From Actinomycetes bacterium (GTDB taxonomy: Bacteria; Actinomycetota; Acidimicrobiia; Spongiisociales; UBA5794): DNA of 37,535 nucleotides. Below are positions 22,037 through 30,623 of the stretch, piece after piece. Where the stretch lies: the NCBI GenBank assembly GCA_024638645.1, contig JAHEJX010000028.1, positions 1 to 37,535 of the forward strand, written 5' to 3'. The translations under genes were made by a program, and so were the position numbers. The notes under the pieces were generated by a model that was not told the origin of the DNA, did no database searches, and saw only the letters and a program-made list of their open reading frames with translations. Numbering within the stretch: the stretch's first letter is position 1; each line of letters begins with the position of its first letter.

Positions 22037-24733
22037 TCAGACGATTTCGATTGGTCGGAAGGCCGTCTGCGTTCCCTCATTCCCCGCTGAATCGTATGCC
22101 CTCGAGACTGGGTTGTAACGGCCGTCAGGCAGATCGAACTCGATCGACCACGCCGCGTTGGCTGCCCCCGGATCGTCCAACTGGGCGTCATGCCAGAACA
22201 CGCCGTTGGCAAACGTGCCGTTGGGTTGGAGCCATTTGCCAGTGTCGCGGTCCTTGATCTTGACGACCACCGACACAACGCCGATGTTGTCGTTGGCGAA
22301 TCCCGTCAAAGTCACGGTCGGGCCGGCAAAGACCGTGTTCCTGGCGTGATCGAAGTTGGTCGTCGGCGCAGACGTATCCGAGGCTCCGCCGCCAACGACT
22401 TCGAATGGTCGGAAGGCTGTCTGCGTGCCCTCATTGCCTGCCGCGTCGAATGCCCGGACTACGGGGTTGTAGCGCCCATTGGGAAGGGTCAAGCTGATCG
22501 AGAGCGTCACATCAGTCGAGCCCGCTCCGGCGACATTGGCCGAGAGCCACGCAACCCTGGGTGCGAAGCTGCCATCGGGTTGCAGCCACAGTCCGGTATC
22601 TCTGTTCTTGACCTTCATTGCGGCCGCTACGACGCCAATGTTGTCAGCCGCCACACCGTCGATCGTCACCGCCGGGCCTGTGAAGATCGTGTCCTTGGCA
22701 TGGGCAACATTTGCGGTCGGCGCAATAACGTCCGCACCGTCGGTTACGACAAAGTCGGCGTTGGGCGCAACGCCTTCGTTGCCTGCCGCGTCGCGCGCGT
22801 ATATCTCCAAGTCATAGCCGTCCGTCGGCAAGGCGACATTGAGCTGCCATGTGGTTGAGTCGCTGCCGGGCGAGCCGAGTGTGGCGTTCAGCTCGAATGG
22901 AGAAGGCCCAAACCCGCCGTCTCCCTGGAGATAGTCGCCCGAGCCGTTCGCAATCGTCGCGACGACCGATGCCACACCGACATTGTCTGAAGCGGAGCCG
23001 GACAAGGCGACGTTGGGGGCAGTGAACTGAGCCCCGTCGCTGTGGTCCGCGAATGCTGTTGGGTCGATTCCATCGGCCTGTCCATCTACAACGTCGAATT
23101 TCTTCCATGTCGGGTTGTCGCCCTCGTTGCCTGCCGAGTCGTGGGCAAAGGACTCGATGTTGTACCCGCCGGCCGGGAGGTTGACGGTGATCGACCAAGT
23201 TGAACTCGTCGATCCCTGGCTGGTGAGCGTCGCGGGCAGTCGGACCCGTGCTCCGAATGATCCGTCCGGCTGCAGGAATTGCTTGCTGACCCGATCCTTG
23301 ATTTCCACCTCCACGTCGGTGACGCCAACATTGTCAGACGCTGTCCCTCTGATGGTGACCGATGGGCCTACGAATTGAGTGTTGATGGCGTGGTCCATAT
23401 CGACCAGCGGGACTTCCGTGTCTGGCCCGTTGGGATTGACCTCGAAGTCAGCGTTCGATAGGACGGACGTGTTGCCCAAGCTGTCGGAGCCGATCACCTC
23501 GAGGTCGTAGTAGTCCACCGGCAACGTCGCGCTGATCGACCATGACGTAGATGTCGCTCCGGGTGAACCAAGGGTCGTAGCCAGCTCGGTCTGGTTGGTG
23601 CCGAACGAGCCGTTGTTCTGCAGGTACTGCCCTGCCGAGTTCTCAATGGTGACGCTCACCGAATCGACCGCAGTGGAATCCACCGCTTCCCCAGACAGGG
23701 TGACGTCGGGGCCGGGGAAGGTGTTACCTGGGTTGTGGTCGACTGTGAGCGTCGGCCCCAGAGTGTCTTCGCCGTTGTAGATGACGCCGGAATCGTGGAA
23801 CCACTTATAGGAGTTCTTCGTGAAGATCTGGCTGGACGGCGGCAGTTCCACCGGTACTTCGCTGAGTGCCCAAGACGACGCTTGATTCGGATCCCCGCTG
23901 GCGACGAATCGCACTGCTCGCGCCGACTGTGCCGTGGCGTTGTCATCGAGCCATCCGAGGTTTTGCATATGATCGATCAGCATGTGTGGGATGACGGTTG
24001 GGTCGCGCTTGTCGTGGCACTTCGACTCCATCCAGGTCCGAGACGTGAGGCGCCGCCCGGGGAGCAAGCCGCTGTTTTCGATGTTGGCCACCGCCATGTT
24101 GTCCGGCATCTCAACCCAAATCGAAACCGGCTGATAGGCCTCCGAGAAGTTGAGCACGGCGACCGTCACCTGGGGCGTGCCCATGTAGGTTGGATGCTGA
24201 TTGACCTTCACGGGTGTCACGGGGTTGCCGTCACGGTCGTCGATCGTCCACACAACGAAGCGCATCATGAAACGAGCCTTGCCGTTGATGAACGCGTACA
24301 TGAACTCACCAGGGATGTTCATGGCCGCAGCTCCACCAGGGCCGTTCGGGTCGGGGGGAGGATTCGCCGAGTTGTGATTGGTGTGCATCCCGAAACGGTT
24401 GTCCCTCAGGGACATGCAGTGGAGGGGATGAGCGTGGCGATCATGGTCCTTGTTCGGAAACAGCTCCGACGCCATCGATCCTTGCTCCTCGGCGAACGCT
24501 TCAACAGCATCGTTTTCGGCGCATTGTTCGTATAGCCAATCTGACCGGGCCTGAGCCTCTTGCGGTGTGATGCTCGGGTGGTCGTCGGCCGCATAAGCGT
24601 GGGCGCGGACAATGCACTTGTCGTGGCGGAGAGAATCCCATGCGAGCGCCGTGTTCGGCACGGCGACGACCAGAGTCACCAGTGTTCCGAGAGCGACGGC
24701 CAAGCGGCCGGCGGCTCTTCGCCCCCTACTCAT
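22037..24733 (-). CDS. Large secreted protein with five C-terminal Ig-like repeats
   Basis: 898 residues from ATG 24733, with GAGGGGAAG just upstream. The signal peptide (RGRRAAGR, hydrophobic core, NTALA|W) is cleaved near residue 31. Residues 32-325 are a His/Cys-containing domain (HDRHAHPLHCMSLRDNRFGMHTNHN, MNIPGEFMYAFINGKARF, HMLIDHMQNLGWLDDN) that I do not recognise; the histidines could bind metal. From about 326 to the end are five repeats of about 115 residues. Each opens with DHxxNTxFxGPxVTLxGxAxDNxGV, includes WLQPDGSF, and ends with YxxxxxAxDxAGNEG, as in bacterial Ig-like adhesin domains. No sortase motif or anchor is seen, so release or non-covalent surface binding is likely. Confidence 0.82.
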   Translation of the reverse strand: MSRGRRAAGRLAVALGTLVTLVVAVPNTALAWDSLRHDKCIVRAHAYAADDHPSITPQEAQARSDWLYEQCAENDAVEAFAEEQGSMASELFPNKDHDRHAHPLHCMSLRDNRFGMHTNHNSANPPPDPNGPGGAAAMNIPGEFMYAFINGKARFMMRFVVWTIDDRDGNPVTPVKVNQHPTYMGTPQVTVAVLNFSEAYQPVSIWVEMPDNMAVANIENSGLLPGRRLTSRTWMESKCHDKRDPTVIPHMLIDHMQNLGWLDDNATAQSARAVRFVASGDPNQASSWALSEVPVELPPSSQIFTKNSYKWFHDSGVIYNGEDTLGPTLTVDHNPGNTFPGPDVTLSGEAVDSTAVDSVSVTIENSAGQYLQNNGSFGTNQTELATTLGSPGATSTSWSISATLPVDYYDLEVIGSDSLGNTSVLSNADFEVNPNGPDTEVPLVDMDHAINTQFVGPSVTIRGTASDNVGVTDVEVEIKDRVSKQFLQPDGSFGARVRLPATLTSQGSTSSTWSITVNLPAGGYNIESFAHDSAGNEGDNPTWKKFDVVDGQADGIDPTAFADHSDGAQFTAPNVALSGSASDNVGVASVVATIANGSGDYLQGDGGFGPSPFELNATLGSPGSDSTTWQLNVALPTDGYDLEIYARDAAGNEGVAPNADFVVTDGADVIAPTANVAHAKDTIFTGPAVTIDGVAADNIGVVAAAMKVKNRDTGLWLQPDGSFAPRVAWLSANVAGAGSTDVTLSISLTLPNGRYNPVVRAFDAAGNEGTQTAFRPFEVVGGGASDTSAPTTNFDHARNTVFAGPTVTLTGFANDNIGVVSVVVKIKDRDTGKWLQPNGTFANGVFWHDAQLDDPGAANAAWSIEFDLPDGRYNPVSRAYDSAGNEGTQTAFRPIEIV
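22040..23758 (-). repeat. Five tandem Ig-like domain repeats (about 115 codons each)
   Basis: The two C-terminal units are the most alike. The DNA around 22045-22115 and 22399-22470 is nearly the same (both encode NPVxRAxDxAGNEGTQTAFRP), showing a recent duplication. The first three units are more diverged. Confidence 0.75.
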
Positions 24734-24847
24734 TCATCTTCCCCTCGTGCGCATCCGAAGTGCGCGTCTGCTGTTGGACAGGATAAGCGGCGGGCGGCCC
24801 AAATACAGCGGATTCCGGCCGTTTCTCGACGATCGGCGCGATCTGAT

Positions 24848-26233
24848 TCAGCGCTTCGCCAGCGCCTCGCTGACCAACTCGAGAGCCGTCGCTGCCACGT
24901 CTTGGGTGGTTCGTTGACTGAGGAAGGCAAGGCGAATATGGAAGAGACCGTTGATGGTTGTGCTCGATACGTGTACTTGGCGGGACGCGTTCATATGAGC
25001 CGCGATTCGCTGCGAGACATCATCTCCTGCGTCCGCGCGAAACGTCACGATCGAGAGTTCGGGTTCCGCAGCGATCTCGATCCCATCGATGCGTCCGAGT
25101 TCTGCTGCGGCCCATTCGGCGAGATCGATCATGCGGTCCAACTCGTTGCGGAACGCGTCCACTCCATGGAGGTGAAGCGCCAGCCAAGTCTCGAGGCCGC
25201 GCGCAGGGCGGGTGAGTTCCGGTCCCATCGCAAAGTAGTTGGGTATGGCCATTGCGTGGTCTGGCACGTCCTGCATGTAGGCCCCCCGTCCTTCGAGAGC
25301 GTCCATCAAGGTGGTCTCGTTGCGCACGAGGAGGCCTCCCACTCCAAAGGGAAGAAACAGGCTTTTGTGAGCGTCAACCGTGATGGAGTCTGCGAGCTCT
25401 ACGCCGGAGAATCGAGATCTCCCTCGCGCAGTCAAGGCAAAGAACCCTCCGTATGCGGCGTCGACGTGGAACCAGGCACCGCCCTGCGCAGCGATCTCGG
25501 CACACTCCTCGAGCGGATCGATGGTGCCCGTATCCGTCGTCCCTGCCGACGCCACTACGAGCATCGGAGCGAGGCCGGCTGCCAGGTCCGAGGCAATAGC
25601 CGACTGCAGCTCTGCAGTGTCGAGTCGCAATTGGGAGTCGGCCCGAACGGCGCGGATCCGGTCGGGATGGACTCCGGCGATCCGGGCGGCCTTGACGACT
25701 GAGTGGTGCGCTCGCTCCGACGCGTACACAACACCGTGGCTGAAATCGTCGCCGATTCGCGATCGGGCCGCCACCGTGGCAGTGAGGTTGGCGGTGGAAC
25801 CACCGGAGAACAGCACGCCCGACGCCGCTTCAGGAAGGTCGAATACGTCGCACATCCATCGGACTACACCCTGTTCGAGAGCGATGAGCCCCGGGGCGCC
25901 ATGGGAGCCGCCCGTGTATCGATTGACTACGGCCCCGAGAAGCCGGCCGACGGCCGCGGCGTAGATGCCACCGCTCGGAATGTACGACAGGAACTTGCCG
26001 CTCGCCGTGTTGATCCCGCTTTCGAGAGCAACGCTGACTTTGCGGAGCAACTCGTCTATTGGTACGCCGTGGTCGGATGGGGGAGCGGCGAGGGTGGCCA
26101 CGGCCATATCCTCGATGAGCTCCCAGCTCGCCGGTGCCGCCGGAAGCTCTTGCAGATAGCGCTGGGCGTATTCGTGAACTCTGAGGGTGAGCTGTTCACG
26201 TTCTTGGGCTGAGAGCTCGAGGCTGTCGAACAT
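24848..26233 (-). CDS. PLP-dependent group II decarboxylase (aromatic-L-amino-acid/glutamate decarboxylase-like)
   Basis: 461 residues from ATG 26233; longer frames upstream run into the copper chaperone gene. Fold type I PLP features: FSGGSTANLTATVAAR binds the cofactor phosphate, His177 in SERAHHS stacks on PLP, Asp258 in FHVDAAYGG contacts the pyridine nitrogen, and Lys290 in DAHKSLFLPFG forms the Schiff base. SYIPSGGIYAAAVG and NRYTGG near residue 90-110 are typical of this family of decarboxylases. A likely reaction is amino acid decarboxylation to an amine; the preferred amino acid is not evident. It is the last gene of a minus-strand run and is separated from the copper genes by 56 bp. 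Confidence 0.85.
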   Translation of the reverse strand: MFDSLELSAQEREQLTLRVHEYAQRYLQELPAAPASWELIEDMAVATLAAPPSDHGVPIDELLRKVSVALESGINTASGKFLSYIPSGGIYAAAVGRLLGAVVNRYTGGSHGAPGLIALEQGVVRWMCDVFDLPEAASGVLFSGGSTANLTATVAARSRIGDDFSHGVVYASERAHHSVVKAARIAGVHPDRIRAVRADSQLRLDTAELQSAIASDLAAGLAPMLVVASAGTTDTGTIDPLEECAEIAAQGGAWFHVDAAYGGFFALTARGRSRFSGVELADSITVDAHKSLFLPFGVGGLLVRNETTLMDALEGRGAYMQDVPDHAMAIPNYFAMGPELTRPARGLETWLALHLHGVDAFRNELDRMIDLAEWAAAELGRIDGIEIAAEPELSIVTFRADAGDDVSQRIAAHMNASRQVHVSSTTINGLFHIRLAFLSQRTTQDVAATALELVSEALAKR

Positions 26234-26289
26234 GGCGCCGAACCCTAGGCGATCCCGGAAGGGCAACGTCGTGGACGCAAGGAGTGGCG

Positions 26290-26709
26290 TCAGCGGTCCT
26301 CGACGATGACCTCGACGACAACGTCTTCGGCATTGCGCAGGCGAAGCGTGATCGCAAACTCCTCGAGAGCTGTGTCCGGAGACATACACATCAGGTGGAT
26401 CCCTCCTGGAGCGAGGGTTTCCTTGTCGCCTGGGGCGATCGCCAGGCCCGCCAGCGGTCGCATGGACATCACGCCGGCCTCGTCCAGGGCGGTCTCGTGT
26501 AACTGGAGCTCGGAACACGCTGCGGAATCGGCTCCGGTAAGAGTCACGACGTCTGTTGTGCCGTTGTGGATCTCGACGAATACGGCAGTCGCGGGAGCAA
26601 CGGGTGGTACCGGCCGGCTCCAGGCATCTCGCGCTTCCACACCTGGCGGAGACCCGCAGGCCGACACAGCAATCGCCGCGACCGAAACGAACCCGACAAT
26701 GCGCTTCAT
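26290..26709 (-). CDS. Periplasmic-type copper chaperone PCu(A)C, lipoprotein
   Basis: 139 residues from ATG 26709. A short signal sequence ends in the lipobox AVSAC (Cys18). The copper site pattern H(x)nM...HxM is present: His71 in LQLHET, Met81 and Met83 in VMSM, then His105 and Met107 in GIHLM. DAWSRPVPPVAPATAVFVEI is the conserved first part of the family. PCu(A)C hands copper to the CuA centre of cytochrome oxidase, often together with Sco. Here its start overlaps the SCO1 stop (ATGA), and the oxidase genes lie 2 kb upstream on the same strand, which agrees with that role. Confidence 0.92.
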   Translation of the reverse strand: MKRIVGFVSVAAIAVSACGSPPGVEARDAWSRPVPPVAPATAVFVEIHNGTTDVVTLTGADSAACSELQLHETALDEAGVMSMRPLAGLAIAPGDKETLAPGGIHLMCMSPDTALEEFAITLRLRNAEDVVVEVIVEDR

Positions 26710-27305
26710 GACAGATACTCCAAGTCGGCGGCGATCTCTTCCGGGCCGAGGTGCGGCGGAAGAACCAGGCGGAGGTGGCCGGCGCGATCGATGACCATCA
26801 AGTGTGCTGTGTGATCGACCGTGTATCCGGACTCCCCGTCGCCCTCGTTGGCGGCGAAGTAGACACCGTACGTCGTAGCAACGGTCGCGATGTCCTCGAC
26901 ACTTCCGGTAAGGCCGATGAAGGACTCGTTGAAATACGCCATGTACTCGGCCAACAGAGCGACGGTGTCTCGCTGCGGGTCCACGGTCACCATCACCACC
27001 TCGACGTCGTCGGCCTTGTCGCCCATTCGAGAGAGTGCCTTGTTCAGGGTGGAGAGGGTGGTGGGGCACACGTCCGGGCAATGGGTGTATCCGAAGTAGA
27101 CGACCACGAGACTGCCTGAGAACGAATCGAGGCTTACAAGGTCTCCGGTCGTTGCTTGCAGGTCGATGGCGGGGGCCTCCGCGAGCGACTGCATTACGAC
27201 GCCGTGGAATACGTGGGGACGAAGGTTCGGGATCACAAATGCCCAGGCGAAGGCGGCGGCAACTAACACGCTGGCTGCGATGACGGAAAGGCGGCGCGCC
27301 GTCAT
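26706..27305 (-). CDS. SCO1/SenC family copper chaperone for cytochrome oxidase
   Basis: 199 residues from ATG 27305. One N-terminal membrane helix (about residues 8-25) anchors a thioredoxin fold outside. Copper ligands are complete: Cys76 and Cys80 in THCPDVC and His165 in TVDHTAH. VTVDPQRDT is the other family motif. The likely role is maturation of the CuA centre of subunit II. It overlaps the SCO-like gene upstream and the PCu(A)C gene downstream by 4 bp each. Confidence 0.93.
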   Translation of the reverse strand: MTARRLSVIAASVLVAAAFAWAFVIPNLRPHVFHGVVMQSLAEAPAIDLQATTGDLVSLDSFSGSLVVVYFGYTHCPDVCPTTLSTLNKALSRMGDKADDVEVVMVTVDPQRDTVALLAEYMAYFNESFIGLTGSVEDIATVATTYGVYFAANEGDGESGYTVDHTAHLMVIDRAGHLRLVLPPHLGPEEIAADLEYLS

Positions 27306-28030
27306 GGATAGCAAAGGAAGAAGTGGGCGGCCTCGTATGCGATTGAATTGGCGCCGTGGCTGTTGCGCAGCTCCTCCCCGAGGATTCCAATGTGGCGCAG
27401 GATGCGGTCGCCATCCGCAGCGAGTGTCTGGTAGCGATACTCGCCGCGTACGATGCCCCAGCCATCGACGAGGATCAACGCGGGGTCGAAAGAGAATGAG
27501 CCATCGTCGCGCTCCTCGAACCACGTCTTGAACCCGGCCCCGACCACATTGCGCACCTGATCTGCCTGCGGAGCTGCATATAGCCAGTCGGTGCCATTCG
27601 CTCCGAATCGTGCTGCGCGTTGCGCCAATACGCTTGTGTCGTCTCGTGCAGGGTCGAACGAAATAGTGACGAAGCGCACCGCTGTAGCGCCCATGTCGAC
27701 CTCGTTGATGCGTTCGGCCAGCTCTGCCATGGTCGACTCTGGTGAGTCGCAGGGCTCGAGACAGTTGTCGTACGTGAACGTGTACACGACGACTTCGCCT
27801 CGCAGGTCCTCGCTGGTCAAGGTCATGCCGTTCTGATCCGTGAGGGAAAAACCCGGGGCGAGGCGAATACGAGGCAGCACCTGGATGGGTTCGAAGACGG
27901 CGAAAGCCATTACGCCAAGCACGAGTAGTAGCGCCATCGACAGGCCCGCCATAGGCCAAGGCCGTCTCCACCAGGCCCTTCCGGAGGGGCCTGGTTCGAC
28001 AACTTCGGTGACTGCTTCCAACATGGTCAT
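27302..28030 (-). CDS. SCO1/SenC-like paralogue lacking the copper-binding histidine
   Basis: 242 residues from ATG 28030 (a second ATG at 28024). A membrane helix at about 26-46 precedes a thioredoxin fold with SLTDQNGMTLTSEDLRG and TYDNCLEPC (Cys90, Cys94). VTISFDPARDD corresponds to the VTVDPxxD motif. Where SCO1 has DHTAH, this protein reads SFDPAL, with Phe181 at the histidine position. It may therefore be a thiol-disulfide partner that keeps CuA cysteines reduced rather than a copper carrier; this is inference. Residues after 200 extend past the usual SCO end. First gene of the SCO-SCO-PCu(A)C group. Confidence 0.82.
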   Translation of the reverse strand: MTMLEAVTEVVEPGPSGRAWWRRPWPMAGLSMALLLVLGVMAFAVFEPIQVLPRIRLAPGFSLTDQNGMTLTSEDLRGEVVVYTFTYDNCLEPCDSPESTMAELAERINEVDMGATAVRFVTISFDPARDDTSVLAQRAARFGANGTDWLYAAPQADQVRNVVGAGFKTWFEERDDGSFSFDPALILVDGWGIVRGEYRYQTLAADGDRILRHIGILGEELRNSHGANSIAYEAAHFFLCYP

Positions 28031-28456
28031 GTGGAACTCCGCCTGCCATCGGTCCGTGTGCGATGGGTGATCGGCCTGGTCGTCTTTGTCGCGGTCTTTG
28101 CCTGGTACACGGCCCCCAATCCTGAGCCCCTATCCGACAGCAATGATCCGTTCGTCGGGCGATGGCTGGTCAACGGCACAGATGCCTTTGGATCCGAATA
28201 CTCGGGTTCGCTGACCATCCGGGCAGATGGTGAGCAATACACGCTGGGGTGGATAATCACGGGTGCCCTGGTTACCGGCACGGGGACGGTCGCCGATGGT
28301 GTCATGACCGTCGACTGGGAGGGCTCGACCTCTGGCCGGAAGGCAAGCGGAACGGCCGAATACCGCCTGGATGGCGCGATGCTGGTGGGCGTGCTGCGTC
28401 CTGACGGCGCGGCCGAAAACGGTGTCGAGACTGCGGAGCGATTGCCGGGCGCATAG
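28031..28456 (+). CDS. Membrane-anchored hypothetical protein with beta-barrel-like domain
   Basis: 141 residues if started at GTG 28031; in-frame GTG codons at residues 9 and 12 would also work. The N-terminal helix WVIGLVVFVAVFAWY is followed by an outside domain of alternating strands: VGRWLVNGTD, YSGSLTIRADGEQYTLGWII, and a middle pair GTGTVADGVMTVDWEG. ASGTAEYRLDGAMLVGVL closes it. This resembles small lipocalin-like domains. Function unknown. It lies inside the oxidase maturation region and diverges from the SCO paralogue with no space between the two start codons. Confidence 0.6.
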   Translation: MELRLPSVRVRWVIGLVVFVAVFAWYTAPNPEPLSDSNDPFVGRWLVNGTDAFGSEYSGSLTIRADGEQYTLGWIITGALVTGTGTVADGVMTVDWEGSTSGRKASGTAEYRLDGAMLVGVLRPDGAAENGVETAERLPGA

Positions 28457-28457
28457 C

Positions 28458-28841
28458 TCATCGGTCGACCCCCAACGTGAGCAGGAATTCGACGATGGCA
28501 TCGATCTCGGTAGGCGTTAGCTGCTCCGCCCAGTCCTGTGGCATCCGGCCCGCATCGAATCCGCTCAGAACATACCCGTCTGGGTTGGTGATGGACCTAC
28601 GGATGTAATCATCTGCAGGTACCCCCGGTTCCCGTGACGCTGCATCGACGCCGATTCTGGCGAGAGATGGGCCGACCAGCACAACGTCGGGTCGCAGCGA
28701 ATGGCAGGTGACGCACCCCGCGTTCTCGCCCAGGACACGCTGGTCGAAGAGCGCCTGCCCGTCTGCGGCCAACCCGGTCACGGGGGCGCTGCCGCCGCCG
28801 CATGCGGACACGATCAACACGAGTGCTACCAGCCGTTTCAT
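28458..28841 (-). CDS. Lipoprotein c-type cytochrome
   Basis: 127 residues from ATG 28841. Signal sequence with lipobox LIVSAC (Cys14), then a single haem c site CVTCH (Cys43, Cys46, His47). The axial Met is probably that of GRMPQDW. LTPTEIDAIVEFLLTL is the C-terminal helix of class I cytochromes. It is likely a membrane-tethered electron donor to the adjacent B-family oxidase. The gene follows coxA on the same strand after a 114-bp gap containing a hairpin, so it may have its own level of expression. Confidence 0.88.
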   Translation of the reverse strand: MKRLVALVLIVSACGGGSAPVTGLAADGQALFDQRVLGENAGCVTCHSLRPDVVLVGPSLARIGVDAASREPGVPADDYIRRSITNPDGYVLSGFDAGRMPQDWAEQLTPTEIDAIVEFLLTLGVDR

Positions 28842-28882
28842 TCACCCACCTATGTCGACCAGAACGCAACCATGTACCGGGA

Positions 28883-28920
28883 CTTCACGGCGGGCAGCGC
28901 ACTTGGCTGCCGCTGTGAAG
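28883..28920 (-). terminator. Imperfect hairpin downstream of the oxidase subunit I gene
   Basis: CTTCAC and GTGAAG form the outer arms, and GGCAGC and GCTGCC the inner arms. The two parts are joined by small mismatches, with a 6-7 nt loop. It sits 36-73 bp after the coxA stop in the direction of transcription. It could terminate or partly attenuate transcription before the cytochrome c gene; no U-tract is visible. Confidence 0.4.
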
Positions 28921-28955
28921 CGGATCCCGGCGCCTCGCTCGTGCCCCATCCGTAC

Positions 28956-30623
28956 CTACGGCGAGATCAGAGGCGAGTTGTATGCGGCGTTGCCGATCTG
29001 TTCGATCAACTGCGGCCCATACGCCAGGGCTACGAGAACGATCGTGCCGATGATCCACGGCTTGAACCGATCCAGCCACTCCGGCGTGTCCTGGGGATCA
29101 TGGATCGATTCGGCGATCGGAAACTCGACCCCCTCGCCCTCTGCGAAGCGACTCTTCTGAAAGGCGGTACGGGCGGCAACGACCACGAATGCCACAACAC
29201 CGACGAATAGGATCGCGCCGCCGACGCTCATTCGGAAGAGGTGGCCGGACCACTCTTCCGGCACATAGGGGGCCTCACCGAGTGGAGTGCGCCGTGGCGC
29301 TCCCAACAGGCCGAGCACATGCATGGCATTCGAGAAGATCAACATGCCAATGAACCATGTCCAGTTCACGAAAGAGGCCCACCGCGTCGTCCACAGCGGT
29401 TTGCCCGTGACGTACGGGATCAGCCAGTAGCTCACTCCGAAGAATGAGAGGGTGACTGCTGAGGCCACCGTCAAATGGAAGTGGCCGGGTATCCAGGCCG
29501 TGTTGTGGACGACGAGGTTCACGTTGTAGCTGGCATTTGTGATGCCGCCGATGCCGCCGAACATGAACAGGATGCCCGCCAACAGTTGCGCCGACACGAC
29601 GGGGTTGCCCCAGGGGAGGGCACGGATCCAGCCGAGGAGGCCTTTGCCACCGCGTTTGCGGGCGGCGTATTCCAGGCTGGCCACCACGGTGAAAAGCGTG
29701 AGGAGTGACGGGAAGGCAACACCGTATGTGAGCGCTGCGTGGACGTATTTCCAACCGATCGGTATGCCGGGATCGACGAACTGATGGTGGAAACCGACCG
29801 GGATCGAAAGCAGCAGGAAAAGCCAAAAAGCAAGCCTCGCCAGCGAATCGGAGAACAGCTTGCCACCGGCCTGCGCCGGCAGCATCCCGTACCACGACAC
29901 GTAGGCCGGCAGCAGCCAGAAGTAGACGAGAGGGTGTCCGGTGAACCAGAAGAATGTGCGGCCGAGTTCGGGGTCAGTGCCGGCTGTGATTCCTAGTGCC
30001 GCGGGCAGCAGCATGGTGAGAATCTCGACGGCGACGCCGAGCGTCGCGATCTGCCACATCACCATTGTGATTAGTGCCGCAAGAACTATGAACGGGCTGC
30101 GAGTGCCCGGATTGTCCTTGCGCCATTCCGCCATCGTGAAGTAGAAGCCGTAGCCCTCGATCCAGCTGCCTACTACAACAAGTGTGAGCCCGAGATAGAA
30201 GGCCCATGAAGCCTCGAGCGGTGGGTAGAACGTGTAGAGGACTGTTGCGGCGCCCATGAGAATCGGGATTGCGGCCATGACCAGGCCGATGACCATGGTC
30301 CAGAACCCGATCCGATTCAGTTTTGGGTAACGCAACGGACGTCCGAGACCCTTGATGATCACGATCGTCAGGAAACCGGTGATGAAGAACGTGGTCCAGA
30401 CCAGTGCGTTGAGCACACCGTGGATCGTCAGACCTTTGTAGTAGTCGCCAAGCCCTATCGGCTCCAGCAAGCCGTACAGGTCGAGGCCAGACCACTCGAA
30501 CGCCTGGAGCGGTCCGAAGAGGCTGCCTACTGACAGAGCGACGATGGCGACGAACAAGTGGGCGCCAACGAAGCGACGGTCCTCGCGGGTGACCTCGTAA
30601 TCAGTGCGTTCTCTCAGCACCAT
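28956..30623 (-). CDS. Cytochrome c oxidase subunit I, B-family (ba3-like) haem-copper oxidase
   Basis: 555 residues from ATG 30623, with 12-13 membrane helices. The low-spin haem ligand His68 lies in TIHGVLNAL. The CuB site has His230 and Tyr234 (GHPLVYFW, the cross-linked His-Tyr pair) and His279/His280 (VGFHHQFVD). GHFHLT holds His381 and His383 for the two haems. The HPLVY motif, without the Glu of A-family HPEVY, points to the B family. It reduces O2 to water with proton pumping. Its ATG overlaps the subunit II stop by 1 bp. Confidence 0.95.
   Translation of the reverse strand: MVLRERTDYEVTREDRRFVGAHLFVAIVALSVGSLFGPLQAFEWSGLDLYGLLEPIGLGDYYKGLTIHGVLNALVWTTFFITGFLTIVIIKGLGRPLRYPKLNRIGFWTMVIGLVMAAIPILMGAATVLYTFYPPLEASWAFYLGLTLVVVGSWIEGYGFYFTMAEWRKDNPGTRSPFIVLAALITMVMWQIATLGVAVEILTMLLPAALGITAGTDPELGRTFFWFTGHPLVYFWLLPAYVSWYGMLPAQAGGKLFSDSLARLAFWLFLLLSIPVGFHHQFVDPGIPIGWKYVHAALTYGVAFPSLLTLFTVVASLEYAARKRGGKGLLGWIRALPWGNPVVSAQLLAGILFMFGGIGGITNASYNVNLVVHNTAWIPGHFHLTVASAVTLSFFGVSYWLIPYVTGKPLWTTRWASFVNWTWFIGMLIFSNAMHVLGLLGAPRRTPLGEAPYVPEEWSGHLFRMSVGGAILFVGVVAFVVVAARTAFQKSRFAEGEGVEFPIAESIHDPQDTPEWLDRFKPWIIGTIVLVALAYGPQLIEQIGNAAYNSPLISP

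Noticed and set aside
23735..24535. 266-residue plus-strand frame opposite the Ig-repeat protein
   Set aside because: No signal peptide or domain, His/Arg/Val composition typical of an antisense frame.
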